A stretch of DNA of 64,000 bases from Halobacterium litoreum (GCF_021233415.1 NZ_CP089466.1:1302001-1366000); one strand, 5' to 3'; positions 1 to 10,479 are shown, counted from the stretch's first letter. Program-made: numbers and translations. The notes: generated from the sequence alone by a model not told the origin.

Positions 1-195
1 GAGCGTGGCGCTGCCACCGAAGACGAGCAGGCCGACCTGCGCGACGCCGGTCCACGTTTCGAGGCCGCCGGCGAGGACGAGCGCGGCGAAGATGCCGTCC
101 ACGAGCGGCAGCAACATCACCGTAGCGAGCAGCTTGGTTGCGCCGCCGACCCGCTGCTCGAGGCGGAGCGCGATGGGGTGACGTGAGCTACTCAT
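1..195 (-). CDS. Haloarchaeal membrane protein, DUF5794-like (3' part cut off by window edge)
   Basis: The first 65 codons are visible, from the ATG at 193-195 to the window start, with no stop. The product begins MSSSRHPIALRLEQRV and continues with two hydrophobic stretches (KLLATVMLLPLVDGIFAALV and GVAQVGLLVFGGSATL), so it is an integral membrane protein. From memory the N-terminus resembles the uncharacterised haloarchaeal DUF5794 family. It starts 3 nt after the stop of a small upstream ORF on the same strand, so the two may be cotranscribed. Function is unknown. Confidence 0.65.
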   Translation of the reverse strand, partial: MSSSRHPIALRLEQRVGGATKLLATVMLLPLVDGIFAALVLAGGLETWTGVAQVGLLVFGGSATL

Positions 196-198
196 GGA

Positions 199-402
199 CT
201 ACGCGGTCAACTCGGGTCTGGGCGTGGTCCGGTCGGAGCGGCGATACGCGCGTGCGGACGCCGGCATTCCGAGTGGGAGTCGGGCCATCAGTTTCCCGAT
301 AAATGTGCGTACGCCGGTGGAGAATTCACTGTAGTTGCCGGCGATGCAGTCTGCATCGGGACTGATGGAGTCCATACGCCAAAACACAGGGGTCGGGAGC
401 AT
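199..402 (-). CDS. Small hypothetical protein upstream of the DUF5794-like gene
   Basis: An open frame of 67 codons starting with MLPTPVFWRMDSISPD and ending RTTPRPELTA. A TATA-like tttaaat at 453-459 (read on the minus strand) would place a transcription start near 430, which suits the ATG at 400-402 or the in-frame ATG at 373-375. The stop lies 3 nt before the next gene. No family is recognised. The frame has few other supporting signals, so it may not be coding. Confidence 0.4.
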   Translation of the reverse strand: MLPTPVFWRMDSISPDADCIAGNYSEFSTGVRTFIGKLMARLPLGMPASARAYRRSDRTTPRPELTA

Positions 403-681
403 AAAGATTGCGTGAGAAGGAGCCACATGTGGTGTGACATCCAAGCCAGGGTTTAAATAACGGCTTTCTCACCCTCGGTATTTCTCACCGAACGTCGATA
501 ACACGCCGAGTAGTTGCAGCCAGTTTGCACGTTCGTCGACTCGCGAACCCGAAAGTGGACGACTGTCTACCTCCTCGACCCACATACACGTTCGTGCGTG
601 TGTCGGCGAAGTGTGTCGAGTATTCACACCACGTTCGCCCAATCTCGCAACGCTTTTGCCGCGGGCGCCGCGACGGTTTAC

Positions 682-2178
682 ATGGCGAACGACTCGTCCA
701 CCGACGGCCGATTCTCCGAGAAACTCCGCGTTCCCGAAGCGCTCACGTTCGACGACGTGCTCCTCCGTCCGAGCGAGAGCCGCGTCGAACCCGACGACGC
801 CGACGTCTCCACGAGCGTCTCCACGAACGTCGACCTGAACGTTCCCATCCTCTCGGCGGCGATGGACACCGTCACCGAATCAGGGCTCGCCATCGCGATG
901 GCCCGCGAGGGCGGTCTCGGCGTCCTCCACCGCAACATGGACACCGACGCGGTCACCGCCGAAATCGAGCGCGTGAAACGCGCCGACGAACTCGTCATCC
1001 GTCGCGAGAACGTCGTCACCGCGTCCCCCGACCAGACTATCGACGACGTGGACGCGATGATGAGCGCCGAGGGCGTCTCCGGCGCGCCCGTCGTCGACGG
1101 CGACGACGAAGTGCTCGGCATCATCTCCGCGACGGACATCCGCCCGTACCTCGAAGTCGGCGAGTCCGACACCGTCCGCGAGGCGATGACCGACGAGGTC
1201 GTCACCGCGCCCGAGGACGTCACCGCCCGCGAAGCGCTCGAACTCATGTACGAGCACAAGATCGAGCGCGTCCCCATCGTGGACGACGGCCGCCTCGTCG
1301 GCCTCGTCACGATGCAGGGCATCCTCTCCCGGCGCGAACACGAAAACGCCGCGCGCGACGACAACGGCCGGCTCCGCGTCGGCGTCGCCGTCGGCCCGTT
1401 CGAGGACGACCGCGCGACCGCCGCCGACGAGGCGGGCGCGGACGTGCTGTTCATCGACTGCGCGCACGCGCACAACCGGAACGTCATCGACTCCGCCCGC
1501 GACATCCAGCAGAGCGTCGACGCGGACGTCGTCGTCGGGAACATCGGCACCCGCGAAGCCGCCGAAGCGGTCGTCGACTTCGCTGACGGCGTGAAAGTCG
1601 GCATCGGGCCGGGCTCTATCTGCACGACGCGGGTCGTGACGGGCGCCGGGATGCCCCAGATTACGGCCGTCTCCGAGGTCGCCGACGTGGCCGTCGAGGA
1701 GGACGTGCCGGTCATCGCGGACGGCGGCATCCGGTACTCCGGCGACGCCGCGAAGGCCATCGCCGCGGGCGCCGACGCCGTAATGTTGGGTTCGTACTTC
1801 GCGGGCACCGACGAGGCGCCGGGCCGCGTCATCACGATGAACGGGAAGAAGTACAAGCAGTACCGCGGCATGGGGTCGGTCGGCGCGATGCAGTCCGGCG
1901 GCGGCGACCGCTACCTCAAGGAAGAACAGGAAGACGAGGAGTTCGTCCCCGAGGGCGTGGAGGCGGCGACGCCGTACAAGGGGTCGCTGGCGTCCGAACT
2001 CCACCAACTCGTCGGCGGCATCCAGTCCGGGATGGGGTACGTCGGCGCCGAGACAGTGCCCGCGTTCAAGCAGGAGGCCGAGTTCGTCCGCGTCTCCTCG
2101 GCGGGCCAGACCGAGGGCCACCCCCACGACGTGATGATTACGGACGAGGCGCCGAACTACAGCCCGCAAAACGAGTAG
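682..2178 (+). CDS. guaB: Inosine-5'-monophosphate dehydrogenase
   Basis: Catalyses NAD-dependent oxidation of IMP to XMP, the first committed step of GMP synthesis, in the cytoplasm. The 498 residues match the usual IMPDH length. The TIM barrel ([11 protein letters not shown] near the N-terminus) is interrupted by a CBS pair at about residues 105-225. The catalytic loop [13 protein letters not shown] carries Cys314, and the mobile flap has the Asp-Arg-Tyr motif at 409-411. The open frame extends 168 nt further upstream, but that part reads unlike protein and the ATG at 682 gives the family-typical start. It converges on a tiny zinc-finger gene. The roughly 280 bp upstream (403-681) hold no other gene. 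Confidence 0.97.
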   Translation: MANDSSTDGRFSEKLRVPEALTFDDVLLRPSESRVEPDDADVSTSVSTNVDLNVPILSAAMDTVTESGLAIAMAREGGLGVLHRNMDTDAVTAEIERVKRADELVIRRENVVTASPDQTIDDVDAMMSAEGVSGAPVVDGDDEVLGIISATDIRPYLEVGESDTVREAMTDEVVTAPEDVTAREALELMYEHKIERVPIVDDGRLVGLVTMQGILSRREHENAARDDNGRLRVGVAVGPFEDDRATAADEAGADVLFIDCAHAHNRNVIDSARDIQQSVDADVVVGNIGTREAAEAVVDFADGVKVGIGPGSICTTRVVTGAGMPQITAVSEVADVAVEEDVPVIADGGIRYSGDAAKAIAAGADAVMLGSYFAGTDEAPGRVITMNGKKYKQYRGMGSVGAMQSGGGDRYLKEEQEDEEFVPEGVEAATPYKGSLASELHQLVGGIQSGMGYVGAETVPAFKQEAEFVRVSSAGQTEGHPHDVMITDEAPNYSPQNE

Positions 2179-2179
2179 G

Positions 2180-2305
2180 TCACGACCAGCCGCTGCCGAC
2201 GGTCTCGCAGCGCGGACTGCAGTAGCCGCTGTCGGCCGCGTTCGCGTCCGGGTGGGCGCGGAACGTTCGCTCGCACTGTCGGCACTCGTAGTTCTCGTAG
2301 GCCAT
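2180..2305 (-). CDS. 41-residue zinc-ribbon micro-protein
   Basis: The frame reads MAYENYECRQCERTF and ends SGYCSPRCETVGSGWS, with two Cys pairs (CxxC and CxxxC) that could bind one zinc ion. Such 40-60 residue zinc-finger proteins are common in haloarchaea and several affect metabolism or biofilm. No specific role can be assigned here. It converges with guaB, whose stop is 2 nt away, and lies 44 nt downstream of the usp gene start on the other side. It is supported by its Cys pattern and codon use rather than by family recognition. Confidence 0.7.
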   Translation of the reverse strand: MAYENYECRQCERTFRAHPDANAADSGYCSPRCETVGSGWS

Positions 2306-2348
2306 ACCCGAACTGTTGGCGAGTAGACGTGAAACCAGTTTCGTCCAG

Positions 2349-2768
2349 TTAGGAGCCGTCGCCGGTGACGACGACCGGGCGGTCGGTGTTCAGGATGACC
2401 GACTGCGTGACGCTCCCGAAGATGGCTTTCCCGGCGGGCGAGCGCTTCCGGCCACCGAGGACGATGGCGTCGACGTCGTACTCCTCGGCGTCGTCGAGGA
2501 TGTCGTCGGTGGTGTCCCCGGAGTCGTCCCGGACCTGCACCTCGACGCCGGCGTCTTCGAGGTGGTCGCGGGCTCGGCGCACCGACTGGATGCGGTCGGC
2601 GGTCTTGAACTGCTGGAGGTCCGACGGCAGGTCCTCGGCGTCCCCCGTGAACACGAACAGCAGTATCGCTTCGACTTCCTCGTCGGCGGCCGGCAGGTCG
2701 GTCACGTAGCGTGCTTGCGCGAGCGCGCGGTCCACGTCGTCGTCGACCGGAACCAGTACGCGGTACAT
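2349..2768 (-). CDS. Universal stress protein (UspA family)
   Basis: A single-domain Usp of 139 residues starting MYRVLVPVDDDVDRAL and ending with GRKRSPAGKAIFGSVTQSV followed by a strand ending in VVVTGDGS. This contains the ATP-binding G-x2-G-x9-G-S/T pattern of the family. The open frame continues upstream, but a strong TATA (gttttata on the minus strand, 2793-2800) lies 28 bp before the ATG at 2768, so the transcript is nearly leaderless. The likely role is nucleotide-dependent stress sensing or chaperoning. The actual target is unknown. Confidence 0.85.
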   Translation of the reverse strand: MYRVLVPVDDDVDRALAQARYVTDLPAADEEVEAILLFVFTGDAEDLPSDLQQFKTADRIQSVRRARDHLEDAGVEVQVRDDSGDTTDDILDDAEEYDVDAIVLGGRKRSPAGKAIFGSVTQSVILNTDRPVVVTGDGS

Positions 2769-2792
2769 GCGCGGGGAGACGCCGGTCTCGCG

Positions 2793-2800
2793 TATAAAAC
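2793..2800 (-). promoter_or_regulatory. TATA box of the usp gene
   Basis: Reads gttttata on the minus strand, centred about 28 bp before the usp ATG at 2768. This is the archaeal spacing for a leaderless transcript, and it decides the start codon. Confidence 0.6.
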
Positions 2801-2927
2801 TACGGCCCGATTCCCTTGGTGTGGCGGGCGACGCGGCCGCCGGACGCCGACGCGGCCCGCGACGGGACAGTACCGCCGCCGCCGTCAAGTATTTGTGAAC
2901 GTGTACCATGGTCTGAGTCGCATCGCC

Positions 2928-3197
2928 ATGCAACCGTGCCAAAACTGTCACGCGGCCATCGACGAGTACATCCTCGACAAGAAACTCGAGCCGTTGCGCG
3001 ACCTCACAGTCGACGACTTCAACGTCTGTGCCGACTGTACGACTGTCGTTGCGGATGCGTGCGTGGAGTGTGGCGGCGCGGTCTACGTCCCCAGAAGCGC
3101 GACCGAAACCCCGGACTACTGTCCGGCGTGCCGGTCCGACCTCATCTCCCGGACGGGAGACGACCCCGGCTGGACCCGCGACCCGGTGACCACCTGA
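2928..3197 (+). CDS. Zinc-ribbon protein, 89 residues
   Basis: Starts MQPCQNCHAAIDEYILDKK and holds four Cys pairs: CQNC, CADC, CVEC and CPAC. This is enough for two zinc sites. It is transcribed divergently from the stress protein and convergently with the Cdc6-like gene (6 nt apart). The longer open frame upstream runs antiparallel through the usp gene and is not coding. The family is uncharacterised; a role in protein or nucleic-acid binding is only a guess from the zinc ribbons. Confidence 0.8.
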   Translation: MQPCQNCHAAIDEYILDKKLEPLRDLTVDDFNVCADCTTVVADACVECGGAVYVPRSATETPDYCPACRSDLISRTGDDPGWTRDPVTT

Positions 3198-3203
3198 CCG
3201 GCG

Positions 3204-4379
3204 TCACTGCGCGCGGTCGTACAGCCGGCGGAACGCGGTCGGCGGGACTCGGAGTTCGACCCGACTCGGCGGCCGGCCCTTCCCGTCTCGCCGTTCGGAC
3301 TGGACGCGTTCGACGATGCCCGCTTCGGCCATCTCGTAGAGGTATCGCTTCACGGTCCCGCGAGTGAGGTCGACGTCCGGGCGGTCGCTAATCGCCTCCG
3401 TGGTCGCGCTCACCGACGCCCGGTCCGCGGCGTCGAGCGCGACGAGGTGGCCCAACACCAACTGCTTGTTCGCCGGGAGCGCGAGCGCGCGAGCGAGCGA
3501 CGCCGACGGCTGCGGAATCTCCGCGACGGCGGCGTCGACGTCCCGCTCGGAGACGTGTGTCCGGTCGGCCCGACTCGCTCGGACGGCCGCGACGAACAGC
3601 GCCGCGAGCGCGTCGTGAGCGTTCCCGTCGGCCCACGCCGCGATGCGTCGCGCGAGTCGGTGGTCGAGGGCCCGCCGGGCGAGCGCCGCCGACGCCCGCG
3701 TCATCAACACGTCCACGAGCATCTGTCGCTGGTAGGCGTCGACCCGAATCGACGTCGCCGTGTACTCGGTGAGTCGCGTCTCCTCGGGGTCGTCGCGCCC
3801 GACGGCGAGCCAACTGACGTTGCTCGGGAGACCGGCGAACAGTTCCACGAGGCCGTCCGTGTCCGCAGTGTCGGGTTCGCTGACGTGGTCCACGGCGACG
3901 ACGACGCCACTCCGGGACGCGCCGAGCAGGTCGTGTAAGCGGTCTCTGAGCGTCTGCGTGCTGACGCCGTGTTCCGGGACGGCGTCCTCGGCGAGCGCGT
4001 CGAGCACGCGGTGGTAGAACGCGAACTCGCTGGTCGTCTCCCGCAGGTCGACGTAGACGAACCCCGGTGACGGCGGGGAGGCCGCGCGCGTGCTCGTGTG
4101 GATGACCGACCCCGTCTCCGAGGACAGCCGCCCGAGGTGCGTGACCAGCGCCGTGACGACGGCGGACTTCCCCGCGCCGAACGGCCCGTGGACGTACGCG
4201 TTCGGCGGGAGCGTGCCGTCGAACACGGGGTCGAGGTGGTCGAGTAACCGCTCGAACACCGGGCCGCGGTCCGACGGTTCGGCGACGTGCGCGACCGGCG
4301 ACAGCGACTCGTCGTCGCGAATCAGTCGTCGCTCGTCGTTCCGGCGTTGCCGTCGTCGTATTCTCGCGTCGAGGTCCAT
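3204..4379 (-). CDS. Orphan Cdc6/Orc1-like AAA+ ATPase
   Basis: 391 residues with a Walker A GPFGAGKS at about residues 65-72, a degenerate Walker B region (VVVAVDHVSE), a sensor-like segment and a C-terminal winged helix. The organisation is that of Orc1/Cdc6, which binds origins and loads MCM. However, the sequence is divergent and the Walker B has one Asp with a His after it instead of the usual acidic pair. Haloarchaea carry many such paralogues, often without an active origin, and no origin repeats were seen nearby. It may be a regulator or a relic initiator. Confidence 0.75.
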   Translation of the reverse strand: MDLDARIRRRQRRNDERRLIRDDESLSPVAHVAEPSDRGPVFERLLDHLDPVFDGTLPPNAYVHGPFGAGKSAVVTALVTHLGRLSSETGSVIHTSTRAASPPSPGFVYVDLRETTSEFAFYHRVLDALAEDAVPEHGVSTQTLRDRLHDLLGASRSGVVVAVDHVSEPDTADTDGLVELFAGLPSNVSWLAVGRDDPEETRLTEYTATSIRVDAYQRQMLVDVLMTRASAALARRALDHRLARRIAAWADGNAHDALAALFVAAVRASRADRTHVSERDVDAAVAEIPQPSASLARALALPANKQLVLGHLVALDAADRASVSATTEAISDRPDVDLTRGTVKRYLYEMAEAGIVERVQSERRDGKGRPPSRVELRVPPTAFRRLYDRAQ

Positions 4380-4478
4380 GTCAGGCCGAGGTGCGCGTGA
4401 CCGCGGTTTCCGACCACACGGGCAAAAGGCGTCCGGTCGCCCCGAGCCGACGCACGCGAGTGCGGGCCATCGGGGCGG

Positions 4479-5555
4479 TCAGAGACCGAGGTAGCCGCTG
4501 TTCGGGATGACGCCGACGAGGTACAGCACGCCGACGCCCACCATCACGACGGTAATCGCCATCGCCGGCGGGTCGACGTGGGTGCCCGAGTGCGAGTAGA
4601 GCACGCGTTGCGTGAACTCGCCGACGAGGCCGCTGATTGCGCCGAGCGCGCCCGCGGCGAGCAACGCGACGAGCGCGCTCTCGGTCATCGGGAGCGCGAC
4701 GATGGCGCCGACCGACCCCATCAGCGTCATGTGGTGGGTGACGGGAATCTTCTCGACGCCGAGTTCGAGGAACAGGAGACTCATCGCGGAGATGGCGTAC
4801 CCCATGAAGATGCTCTCCGTCTGGAGCCAGATGTACCCCGAGAGGACGCCGCCGACCAGACCGATTGCGGCGACCCCCGCCCACTTGTACTGGTGGGGGA
4901 GCCACGGTTCGGTCGCGAGTCGGTCGGCTTGGGCGGTGCCGCCGTCGGTGGCCGCGCGTTTCTCGCCGCGCTCGAACGGCGTCATGTCGAGGTAGCCCGA
5001 CCCGGCGGGCGACCCGACGAGGGGATAGCCGAACGCGAGGCGCGCGAGCAGCGCGGTCAACACGACCGAGAGCGCGATGCCGTCCGTCGGCACGCCGAGG
5101 CCGCCGGAGACGCGCGTGATGAGCATCCCGACTGCGCCGAAGATTGCGCCGACCGCGAGGATGTCGGGCTTGGTGCCGAACGCGTACAGGATGTTCTTCC
5201 CGAAGTGGTAGTCCCAGCCCTCGGGTTCCATCTCGGGGTACTTCTTGCCCGCGTACGCCGACGCCGCGACGCCGCCCGCGAACGCGATGTGCGGGCCGGT
5301 GATGGCGCCGAACCCGATGACGCCGGTGATGCCCGCGGCGAGTTCGCCCTCAGGGACGGCTTCGAGGCCGGCGACCTGCCGCTGGAGAATCGCGACGCCC
5401 TCGCCGAGGAAGACGACGAACCCCGTGAAGATGAACGCGGGGAGCGCGCCGATGGCGGCGCCGAACGCGCCGCCCGCCAGCGCCGTGATGAGGAGGATGA
5501 CGAACGGTTCGAGTTCCATGCCGATGACCGGAATCGTCTGCGCGACGGGGTACAT
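4479..5555 (-). CDS. Multi-TM membrane protein linked to glycerol kinase (candidate glycerol uptake protein)
   Basis: 358 residues with about nine hydrophobic segments and small-residue-rich helices (for example GGAFGAAIGALPAFIF and GVIGFGAITGPHIAFAGG). The ATG at 5553-5555 lies 3 nt after the glpK stop, so it is the second gene of a glpK operon. From general knowledge, haloarchaeal glpK genes are often followed by such a protein, which has been proposed to help glycerol enter the cell. It is not an MIP/aquaporin: no NPA motifs were seen. Transport is an inference from context. Confidence 0.75.
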   Translation of the reverse strand: MYPVAQTIPVIGMELEPFVILLITALAGGAFGAAIGALPAFIFTGFVVFLGEGVAILQRQVAGLEAVPEGELAAGITGVIGFGAITGPHIAFAGGVAASAYAGKKYPEMEPEGWDYHFGKNILYAFGTKPDILAVGAIFGAVGMLITRVSGGLGVPTDGIALSVVLTALLARLAFGYPLVGSPAGSGYLDMTPFERGEKRAATDGGTAQADRLATEPWLPHQYKWAGVAAIGLVGGVLSGYIWLQTESIFMGYAISAMSLLFLELGVEKIPVTHHMTLMGSVGAIVALPMTESALVALLAAGALGAISGLVGEFTQRVLYSHSGTHVDPPAMAITVVMVGVGVLYLVGVIPNSGYLGL

Positions 5556-5558
5556 CGG

Positions 5559-7100
5559 TCACGCCTCCTCGTCCTCGCGCGCCCAGTCGAGCGAGCGCTC
5601 GACGGCGTCGCCCCAACGGCTGTATTTCTTGTCCGCGTCTCGCTCGCTCATCTCGGGGTCGAACTCGCGTTCGACCTGCCAGTTCTCGCGGAGTTCGTCG
5701 AGGCTCTCCCAGTAGCCGACGGCGAGACCGGCGGCGTACGCCGACCCGAGCGCGGTCGTCTCGTCGACCTCCGGGCGGACGATGTCGGTCTGGATGATGT
5801 CGGCCTGGAGTTGGCAGAGGAAGTTGTTCTTCACCGCGCCGCCGTCCACCCGGAGCGTCGTCGTGTCGACGCCGGAGTCGGCCTCCATCGCCTCCGCGAT
5901 GTCCCGCGTCTGGTACGCGATGGATTCGAGGGTCGCCCGTACGATGTGTGGTTTCCGGGTGCCCCGGGTCATGCCGACGAGTGTGCCGCGGGCGCGCCCG
6001 TCCCAGTGTGGCGCGCCGAGGCCCGTGAACGCCGGAACCATGTAGACGCCGTCCGTCGAATCCACGGAGCGAGCGAGTTCGGCCGTCTGCGCCGCGTTGT
6101 TGATGAGGTCGATGTCTTCGAGCCACTCGATGGCGGCGCCCGTGACGAAGATGGAGCCCTCGAGTGCGTACTGAACCGGTTCGTCCGAGAGTTGGAAGCC
6201 GATGGTCGTCAGGAGGCCGTGCTCGGACTCGACGGCGTCGTTGCCCGTGTTCATCAGGTAGAACGACCCGGTGCCGTACGTGTTCTTGGCGTCGCCCGCG
6301 TCGAAACACGTCTGTCCGAACAGCGCCGCCTGCTGGTCGCCGAGCGCGCCCGCCACCGGGACTTCGGCGCCGAGGAAGCCGTCCGGGTCGGTGGTGCCGT
6401 AGAAGTCCTCGTCGGAGGACGGCCGGACTTCCGGGAGCATCTCCTCGGGCACGTCGAACTCCTCTAGGAGGTCGTCGTCCCACGCGAGGTCCCGGATGTT
6501 GTACAGCATCGTCCGGGAGGCGTTCGAGACGTCCGTGACGTGGTTGCCCGTGAGGTTGTAGACGAGCCACGAGTCGATGGTGCCCATCAGGAGTTCGCCG
6601 TTGCGCGCGCGCTCCCGGAGGTCGCGGGTGCGGGAGGTCTCCAGTTTCAGGGGTTCGGCGTTGTCGAGAATCCACTCGGCTTTCGTCGCCGAGAAGTAGG
6701 CGTCACACTCCAGGCCGGTCTTCTCGCGTATCTCCTCGACTTTGCCCGCCTCCTGAAGTTCCTCGACGCGGTCGGTGGTCCGGCGGTCCTGCCAGACGAG
6801 CGCGTTGTGGACGGGTCGGCCGCTGTCGGCGTCCCAGACGACGGTGGTCTCGCGCTGGTTCGTGATGCCGAGTGCTTCGAGTTGGTCGGCGTCGAGGCCG
6901 GCGTCGTCGAGGCCGTCGGTGACGACGGTCTGCGTGTTCTCCCAGATTTCGACCGGGTCGTGTTCGACCCAGCCGGGTTCGGGGTACACCTGTTCGTGTC
7001 GTTCGTAGGCGTTGGCGACGACGCGGCCGTTCCGGTCGAAGACCATGAATCGGGTGCCCGTCGTCCCCTGGTCGATGGCGCCGACGTATGTGTCTGGCAT
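5559..7100 (-). CDS. glpK: Glycerol kinase
   Basis: Phosphorylates glycerol to sn-glycerol-3-phosphate with ATP. The 513 residues are the usual FGGY-kinase length. The N-terminal lobe has GAIDQGTTGTRFMVF and GITNQRETTVVWD. The phosphate/ATP lobe has LGDQQAALFGQ and TYGTGSFYLMN, followed by FTGLGAPHWDGRARG and a GGAVKNNFLCQ segment. The ATG at 7098-7100 gives the family start. The frame continues upstream only into promoter DNA. It is divergent from glpABC and heads an operon with the membrane protein downstream. Confidence 0.97.
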   Translation of the reverse strand: MPDTYVGAIDQGTTGTRFMVFDRNGRVVANAYERHEQVYPEPGWVEHDPVEIWENTQTVVTDGLDDAGLDADQLEALGITNQRETTVVWDADSGRPVHNALVWQDRRTTDRVEELQEAGKVEEIREKTGLECDAYFSATKAEWILDNAEPLKLETSRTRDLRERARNGELLMGTIDSWLVYNLTGNHVTDVSNASRTMLYNIRDLAWDDDLLEEFDVPEEMLPEVRPSSDEDFYGTTDPDGFLGAEVPVAGALGDQQAALFGQTCFDAGDAKNTYGTGSFYLMNTGNDAVESEHGLLTTIGFQLSDEPVQYALEGSIFVTGAAIEWLEDIDLINNAAQTAELARSVDSTDGVYMVPAFTGLGAPHWDGRARGTLVGMTRGTRKPHIVRATLESIAYQTRDIAEAMEADSGVDTTTLRVDGGAVKNNFLCQLQADIIQTDIVRPEVDETTALGSAYAAGLAVGYWESLDELRENWQVEREFDPEMSERDADKKYSRWGDAVERSLDWAREDEEA

Positions 7101-7481
7101 GGGTGTGTGCTCCGTCGGGCGGCGAACGCGTCGTTCCGGCCGCCGTCGTGCTAACTGTTGTCGTAACACACAATAAAAATTACTCGTGGTTCCGGGGTTA
7201 AGGTAAAGATAACCGGTGGCCGGGCTGCGGCCCGCGTCGCCGCCACGTCACCGGATAACACGGAGAGGCGAACGCGAATCACGGTTCGAGCCGCGAGAGA
7301 GCCGAACGCGACGTCGCCGTCTAGTTCGCCGGCCAGCAAACCGTTCGCACGCGCCGCCCCGCAGTCGAACGCCGGTGTCGCGTCGCTACGGGTCGGCCTC
7401 GCGCCCCCGCCCAAATGTTTACCGCGGATTGCTGCTCGCCGATGAAATAAAGTCGGTCGGCCACGAACCACGTTCGTACAG
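7101..7481. promoter_or_regulatory. Divergent glpK / glpA promoter region
   Basis: There is no gene in these 381 bp. A minus-strand TATA (aatttttat, 7174-7182) lies about 75 bp before glpK, giving a leader of roughly 45-50 nt. A plus-strand TATA (aaataaag, 7445-7452) lies about 34 bp before the glpA ATG. The shared region is the natural place for glycerol-responsive control of both arms, but no operator could be recognised with confidence. Confidence 0.6.
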
Positions 7482-9215
7482 ATGGCACCGGCACCACACG
7501 TCCTCGTCGTCGGCGGCGGTTCCACCGGGGTGGGCGTCGCCCGCGACCTCGCGATGCGCGGCGTCGACGTGACCCTCGTCGAGCAGGGGAACCTGACACA
7601 CGGCACGACGGGGCGGATGCACGGCCTGCTGCACAGCGGCGGCCGGTACGCCGTCGCCGACCCCGCGAGCGCCGAGGAGTGCATCACGGAGAACCGCGTG
7701 CTCCGGGACATCGCCGCGCACTGCGTCGAGGAGACCGGCGGCCTGTTCGTGAAACGCCCGGAGGACTCCGAGGCGTACTTCCAGGAGAAGTTGGAGGGCT
7801 GTGCGGACTGCGGTATTCCCGCCGAGGTCCTGTCCGGCGCCGAGGCCCGCGAGGTCGAACCGCACCTCGCGAAGGACGTGGAGAAGGCGATTCGGGTGCC
7901 CGACGGCGCGGTCGACCCGTTCCGCCTCGTCGTGGCGAACGCGGCGAGCGCGCAGGAACACGGCGCGCGCATCGAGACGCACTCGACGGTCACCGACCTG
8001 CTCGTCGAATCGGGTGAGGTCGTCGGCGTCGAGATCGAACACGACTCCGGCGCGGGCAAGCGCGTCCACGGCACGGAGGGCGGCACCGAGGAGATTCGCG
8101 CCGACCACGTCGTGAACGCGACGGGCGCGTGGGCGGGCCGCATCGGCGACATGGCGGGCGTCGACATCGCGGTGCGGCCGTCGAAGGGCGTGATGACCAT
8201 CATGAACACCCGACAGGTCGACACTGTCATCAACCGCTGTCGGCCGAAGGGCGACGCCGACATCGTGGTGCCACACGAGACGACGGCCATCCTCGGGACG
8301 ACCGACGAGGAGGTCGACGACCCCGAGGACTACCCCGAGGAGCAGTGGGAGGTCGACATGATGATAGACACGCTCTCGGAGCTGATTCCGATGCTCGCGG
8401 ACGCCCGCACGATTCGGTCGTTCTGGGGCGTGCGCCCGCTGTACGAACCCCCGGACGTGGGCAGCGAAGACCCCACGGACATCACGCGGGACTACTTCCT
8501 CCTCGACCACGAGGACCGCGACGACCTGCCGGGGATGACGAGCATCGTCGGCGGGAAGTTCACCACCTATCGGATGATGGCCGAGGAAATCAGCGACCAC
8601 GTCTGCGCGAAGTTCGGCGTGCGCGCGGACTGCGAGACGGCCGACGTGCCACTCCCGGGCAGCGAGGAGTTCAGCGTGCTCCGGGAGTACATGGACGAGT
8701 TCGGTCTGCGCTCGCCCATCGGCCGGCGGAGCGTCGAACGACTCGGCTCTCGCGCGGACGAGGTGCTGAAGACCGACCGACCGAACCCCGTGGTTTGCGA
8801 CTGCGAGGGCGTCACGCGCGCCGAAGTCGGGGACGCAATCTCGCAGTCCGGGTCGGACCTGAACGCCGTCCGCATCCGCACGCGAGCGTCGATGGGAAAC
8901 TGTCAGGGCGGCTTCTGTTCGCATCGGCTCGCGAACGAACTCCACGGCGCCGACGACCCGACCGGCGACGGCAACTTCGACGAGGCGACGACGCGGGCGG
9001 CGTGGGACGAACTCCTCCAGGAGCGCTGGAAGGGCCAGCGCCACGCGCTCTGGGGCGAACAGCTCTCGCAGGCGATGTTGAACTACGCGCTCCACGCGAC
9101 CACGCAGAACCGCGACCGAGACCCGGCGGACGGCGAGTCCGTGGACTTCGACGCGTTCGACGCCGGGCCGGAGCGAGACGCCGTCGCGGACGGCGGAGGC
9201 GAGCATGGCGATTGA
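7482..9215 (+). CDS. glpA: Anaerobic-type glycerol-3-phosphate dehydrogenase, subunit A
   Basis: The FAD-containing catalytic subunit oxidising glycerol-3-phosphate to dihydroxyacetone phosphate. 577 residues: an N-terminal dinucleotide fold ([17 protein letters not shown]), a DAO-type FAD domain ([21 protein letters not shown]), and a C-terminal BFD-like [2Fe-2S] segment from about residue 438 ([11 protein letters not shown] ... MGNCQGGFC). It is the first gene of glpABC, and its last 11 nt overlap glpB. The family is usually described for anaerobic metabolism in bacteria; in haloarchaea the same complex serves growth on glycerol in air. Confidence 0.96.
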   Translation: MAPAPHVLVVGGGSTGVGVARDLAMRGVDVTLVEQGNLTHGTTGRMHGLLHSGGRYAVADPASAEECITENRVLRDIAAHCVEETGGLFVKRPEDSEAYFQEKLEGCADCGIPAEVLSGAEAREVEPHLAKDVEKAIRVPDGAVDPFRLVVANAASAQEHGARIETHSTVTDLLVESGEVVGVEIEHDSGAGKRVHGTEGGTEEIRADHVVNATGAWAGRIGDMAGVDIAVRPSKGVMTIMNTRQVDTVINRCRPKGDADIVVPHETTAILGTTDEEVDDPEDYPEEQWEVDMMIDTLSELIPMLADARTIRSFWGVRPLYEPPDVGSEDPTDITRDYFLLDHEDRDDLPGMTSIVGGKFTTYRMMAEEISDHVCAKFGVRADCETADVPLPGSEEFSVLREYMDEFGLRSPIGRRSVERLGSRADEVLKTDRPNPVVCDCEGVTRAEVGDAISQSGSDLNAVRIRTRASMGNCQGGFCSHRLANELHGADDPTGDGNFDEATTRAAWDELLQERWKGQRHALWGEQLSQAMLNYALHATTQNRDRDPADGESVDFDAFDAGPERDAVADGGGEHGD

Positions 9216-10479
9216 GTCCGAGGTGCTGGTGGTCGGTGGCGGTCTTGCGGGCCTCACGAGCGCGCTCGCCGCCGCACGCGAGGGCGCGGACGTGCGTCTC
9301 GTCTCCTACAAGCAGAGTACGCTCGCCAGCGCGTCGGGGCTCGTGGACGTGCTCGGGTACACGCCCGACGGCGACGGCCCGCTCGTCGACCCGTTCGACG
9401 CGATTCCCGACCTCCCCGAGAGCCACCCGTACCGGACCGTCGGCGTCGACGCGGTGCGGGACGCCCTCGAACTGTTCGACGACGCGGCCGACGACTACCT
9501 CGGCGCCCACACCGACCGGAACGCGCTCGTGCCGACCCACGGCGGCACCGTGAAGCCGACCGCGCGCTACCCCGCGAGCGCGAGCGCCGGCCTCGCGAGC
9601 GCCGACCGGGACGTCCTCTTGGTGGGCTTCGAGTCGCTCGTGGACTTCGACGCGCCGCGGGCCGCCGCGCACCTCGACGCGGCGGGCGTCCCCTTCGACG
9701 CGCGAGGCGTCACGGTTCCGTTCCCCGGCGACCTGCGCGCCGACGCGAAGGTCACGCGGTACGCGAAACTGCTGGATACGAACGCCGACGTGGCCGTCAG
9801 GGGCCGCGACCGCCCGGCGCGGGACGCGCTCGCAGACCGCGTGAACACCGAGCGAGACGGCGAGGCGCGCGTCGGCTTCCCCGCCGTCCTCGGCGACGAC
9901 GACGCGGCGGGCGTGCGCGCTCACCTCGCAGACCGACTCGGCGCGGACGTCTTCGAGGTGCCGATGGGGCCGCCTTCGCTCCCCGGCTTACGCCTCGAAG
10001 ACGCGCTGTTCGACGCGCTCGACGCCGCCGGCGCGAGCATCGAGACCGGGAACCCGGTCGTGGCTTACGACGGCGAGGGACGCGTCGAGCGCGTCTACGT
10101 CGAGAAGAACGGCGCGCGCATCCCGAACAGCGCCGACCAGTACGTCCTCGCGACGGGCGGGCTCGTCGGGAAGGGCGTGGAATCCGACCGGGAGCGCGTC
10201 TACGAACCGGTCTTCGACTGTCACGTGCCCCACGCCGACGACCGCTACGACTGGTTCGACGGCGACGCGTTCGGCGACCACGACTTCGCCCGGTTCGGCG
10301 TGCGGACGGACGGCGACCTGCGACCGACCGATTCGGCAGGAGAACCGGAGTTCGAGAACGTGCGGGCGGCGGGCGCGGTGCTCGGCGGCTACGACTTCGC
10401 GGCCGAAAAATCCGGCAGCGGCGTCTCGCTCGCGACCGGCTACGCGGCCGGCCTGGCGGCGGCGGAGGCCACACGATGA
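9205..10479 (+). CDS. glpB: Glycerol-3-phosphate dehydrogenase, subunit B
   Basis: 424 residues with an N-terminal FAD fold ([21 protein letters not shown]) and a C-terminal flavin motif ending [20 protein letters not shown]. It is the second subunit of the GlpABC complex, thought to pass electrons from GlpA towards the membrane-bound GlpC and the quinone pool. It overlaps glpA by 11 nt and glpC by 4 nt (ATGA), so the three genes are translationally coupled. Confidence 0.93.
   Translation: MAIESEVLVVGGGLAGLTSALAAAREGADVRLVSYKQSTLASASGLVDVLGYTPDGDGPLVDPFDAIPDLPESHPYRTVGVDAVRDALELFDDAADDYLGAHTDRNALVPTHGGTVKPTARYPASASAGLASADRDVLLVGFESLVDFDAPRAAAHLDAAGVPFDARGVTVPFPGDLRADAKVTRYAKLLDTNADVAVRGRDRPARDALADRVNTERDGEARVGFPAVLGDDDAAGVRAHLADRLGADVFEVPMGPPSLPGLRLEDALFDALDAAGASIETGNPVVAYDGEGRVERVYVEKNGARIPNSADQYVLATGGLVGKGVESDRERVYEPVFDCHVPHADDRYDWFDGDAFGDHDFARFGVRTDGDLRPTDSAGEPEFENVRAAGAVLGGYDFAAEKSGSGVSLATGYAAGLAAAEATR

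Noticed and set aside
4578-6467. A 629-codon open frame on the plus strand
   Set aside because: Antiparallel to glpK and its partner; low-complexity Arg/Glu/Asp sequence typical of a shadow.
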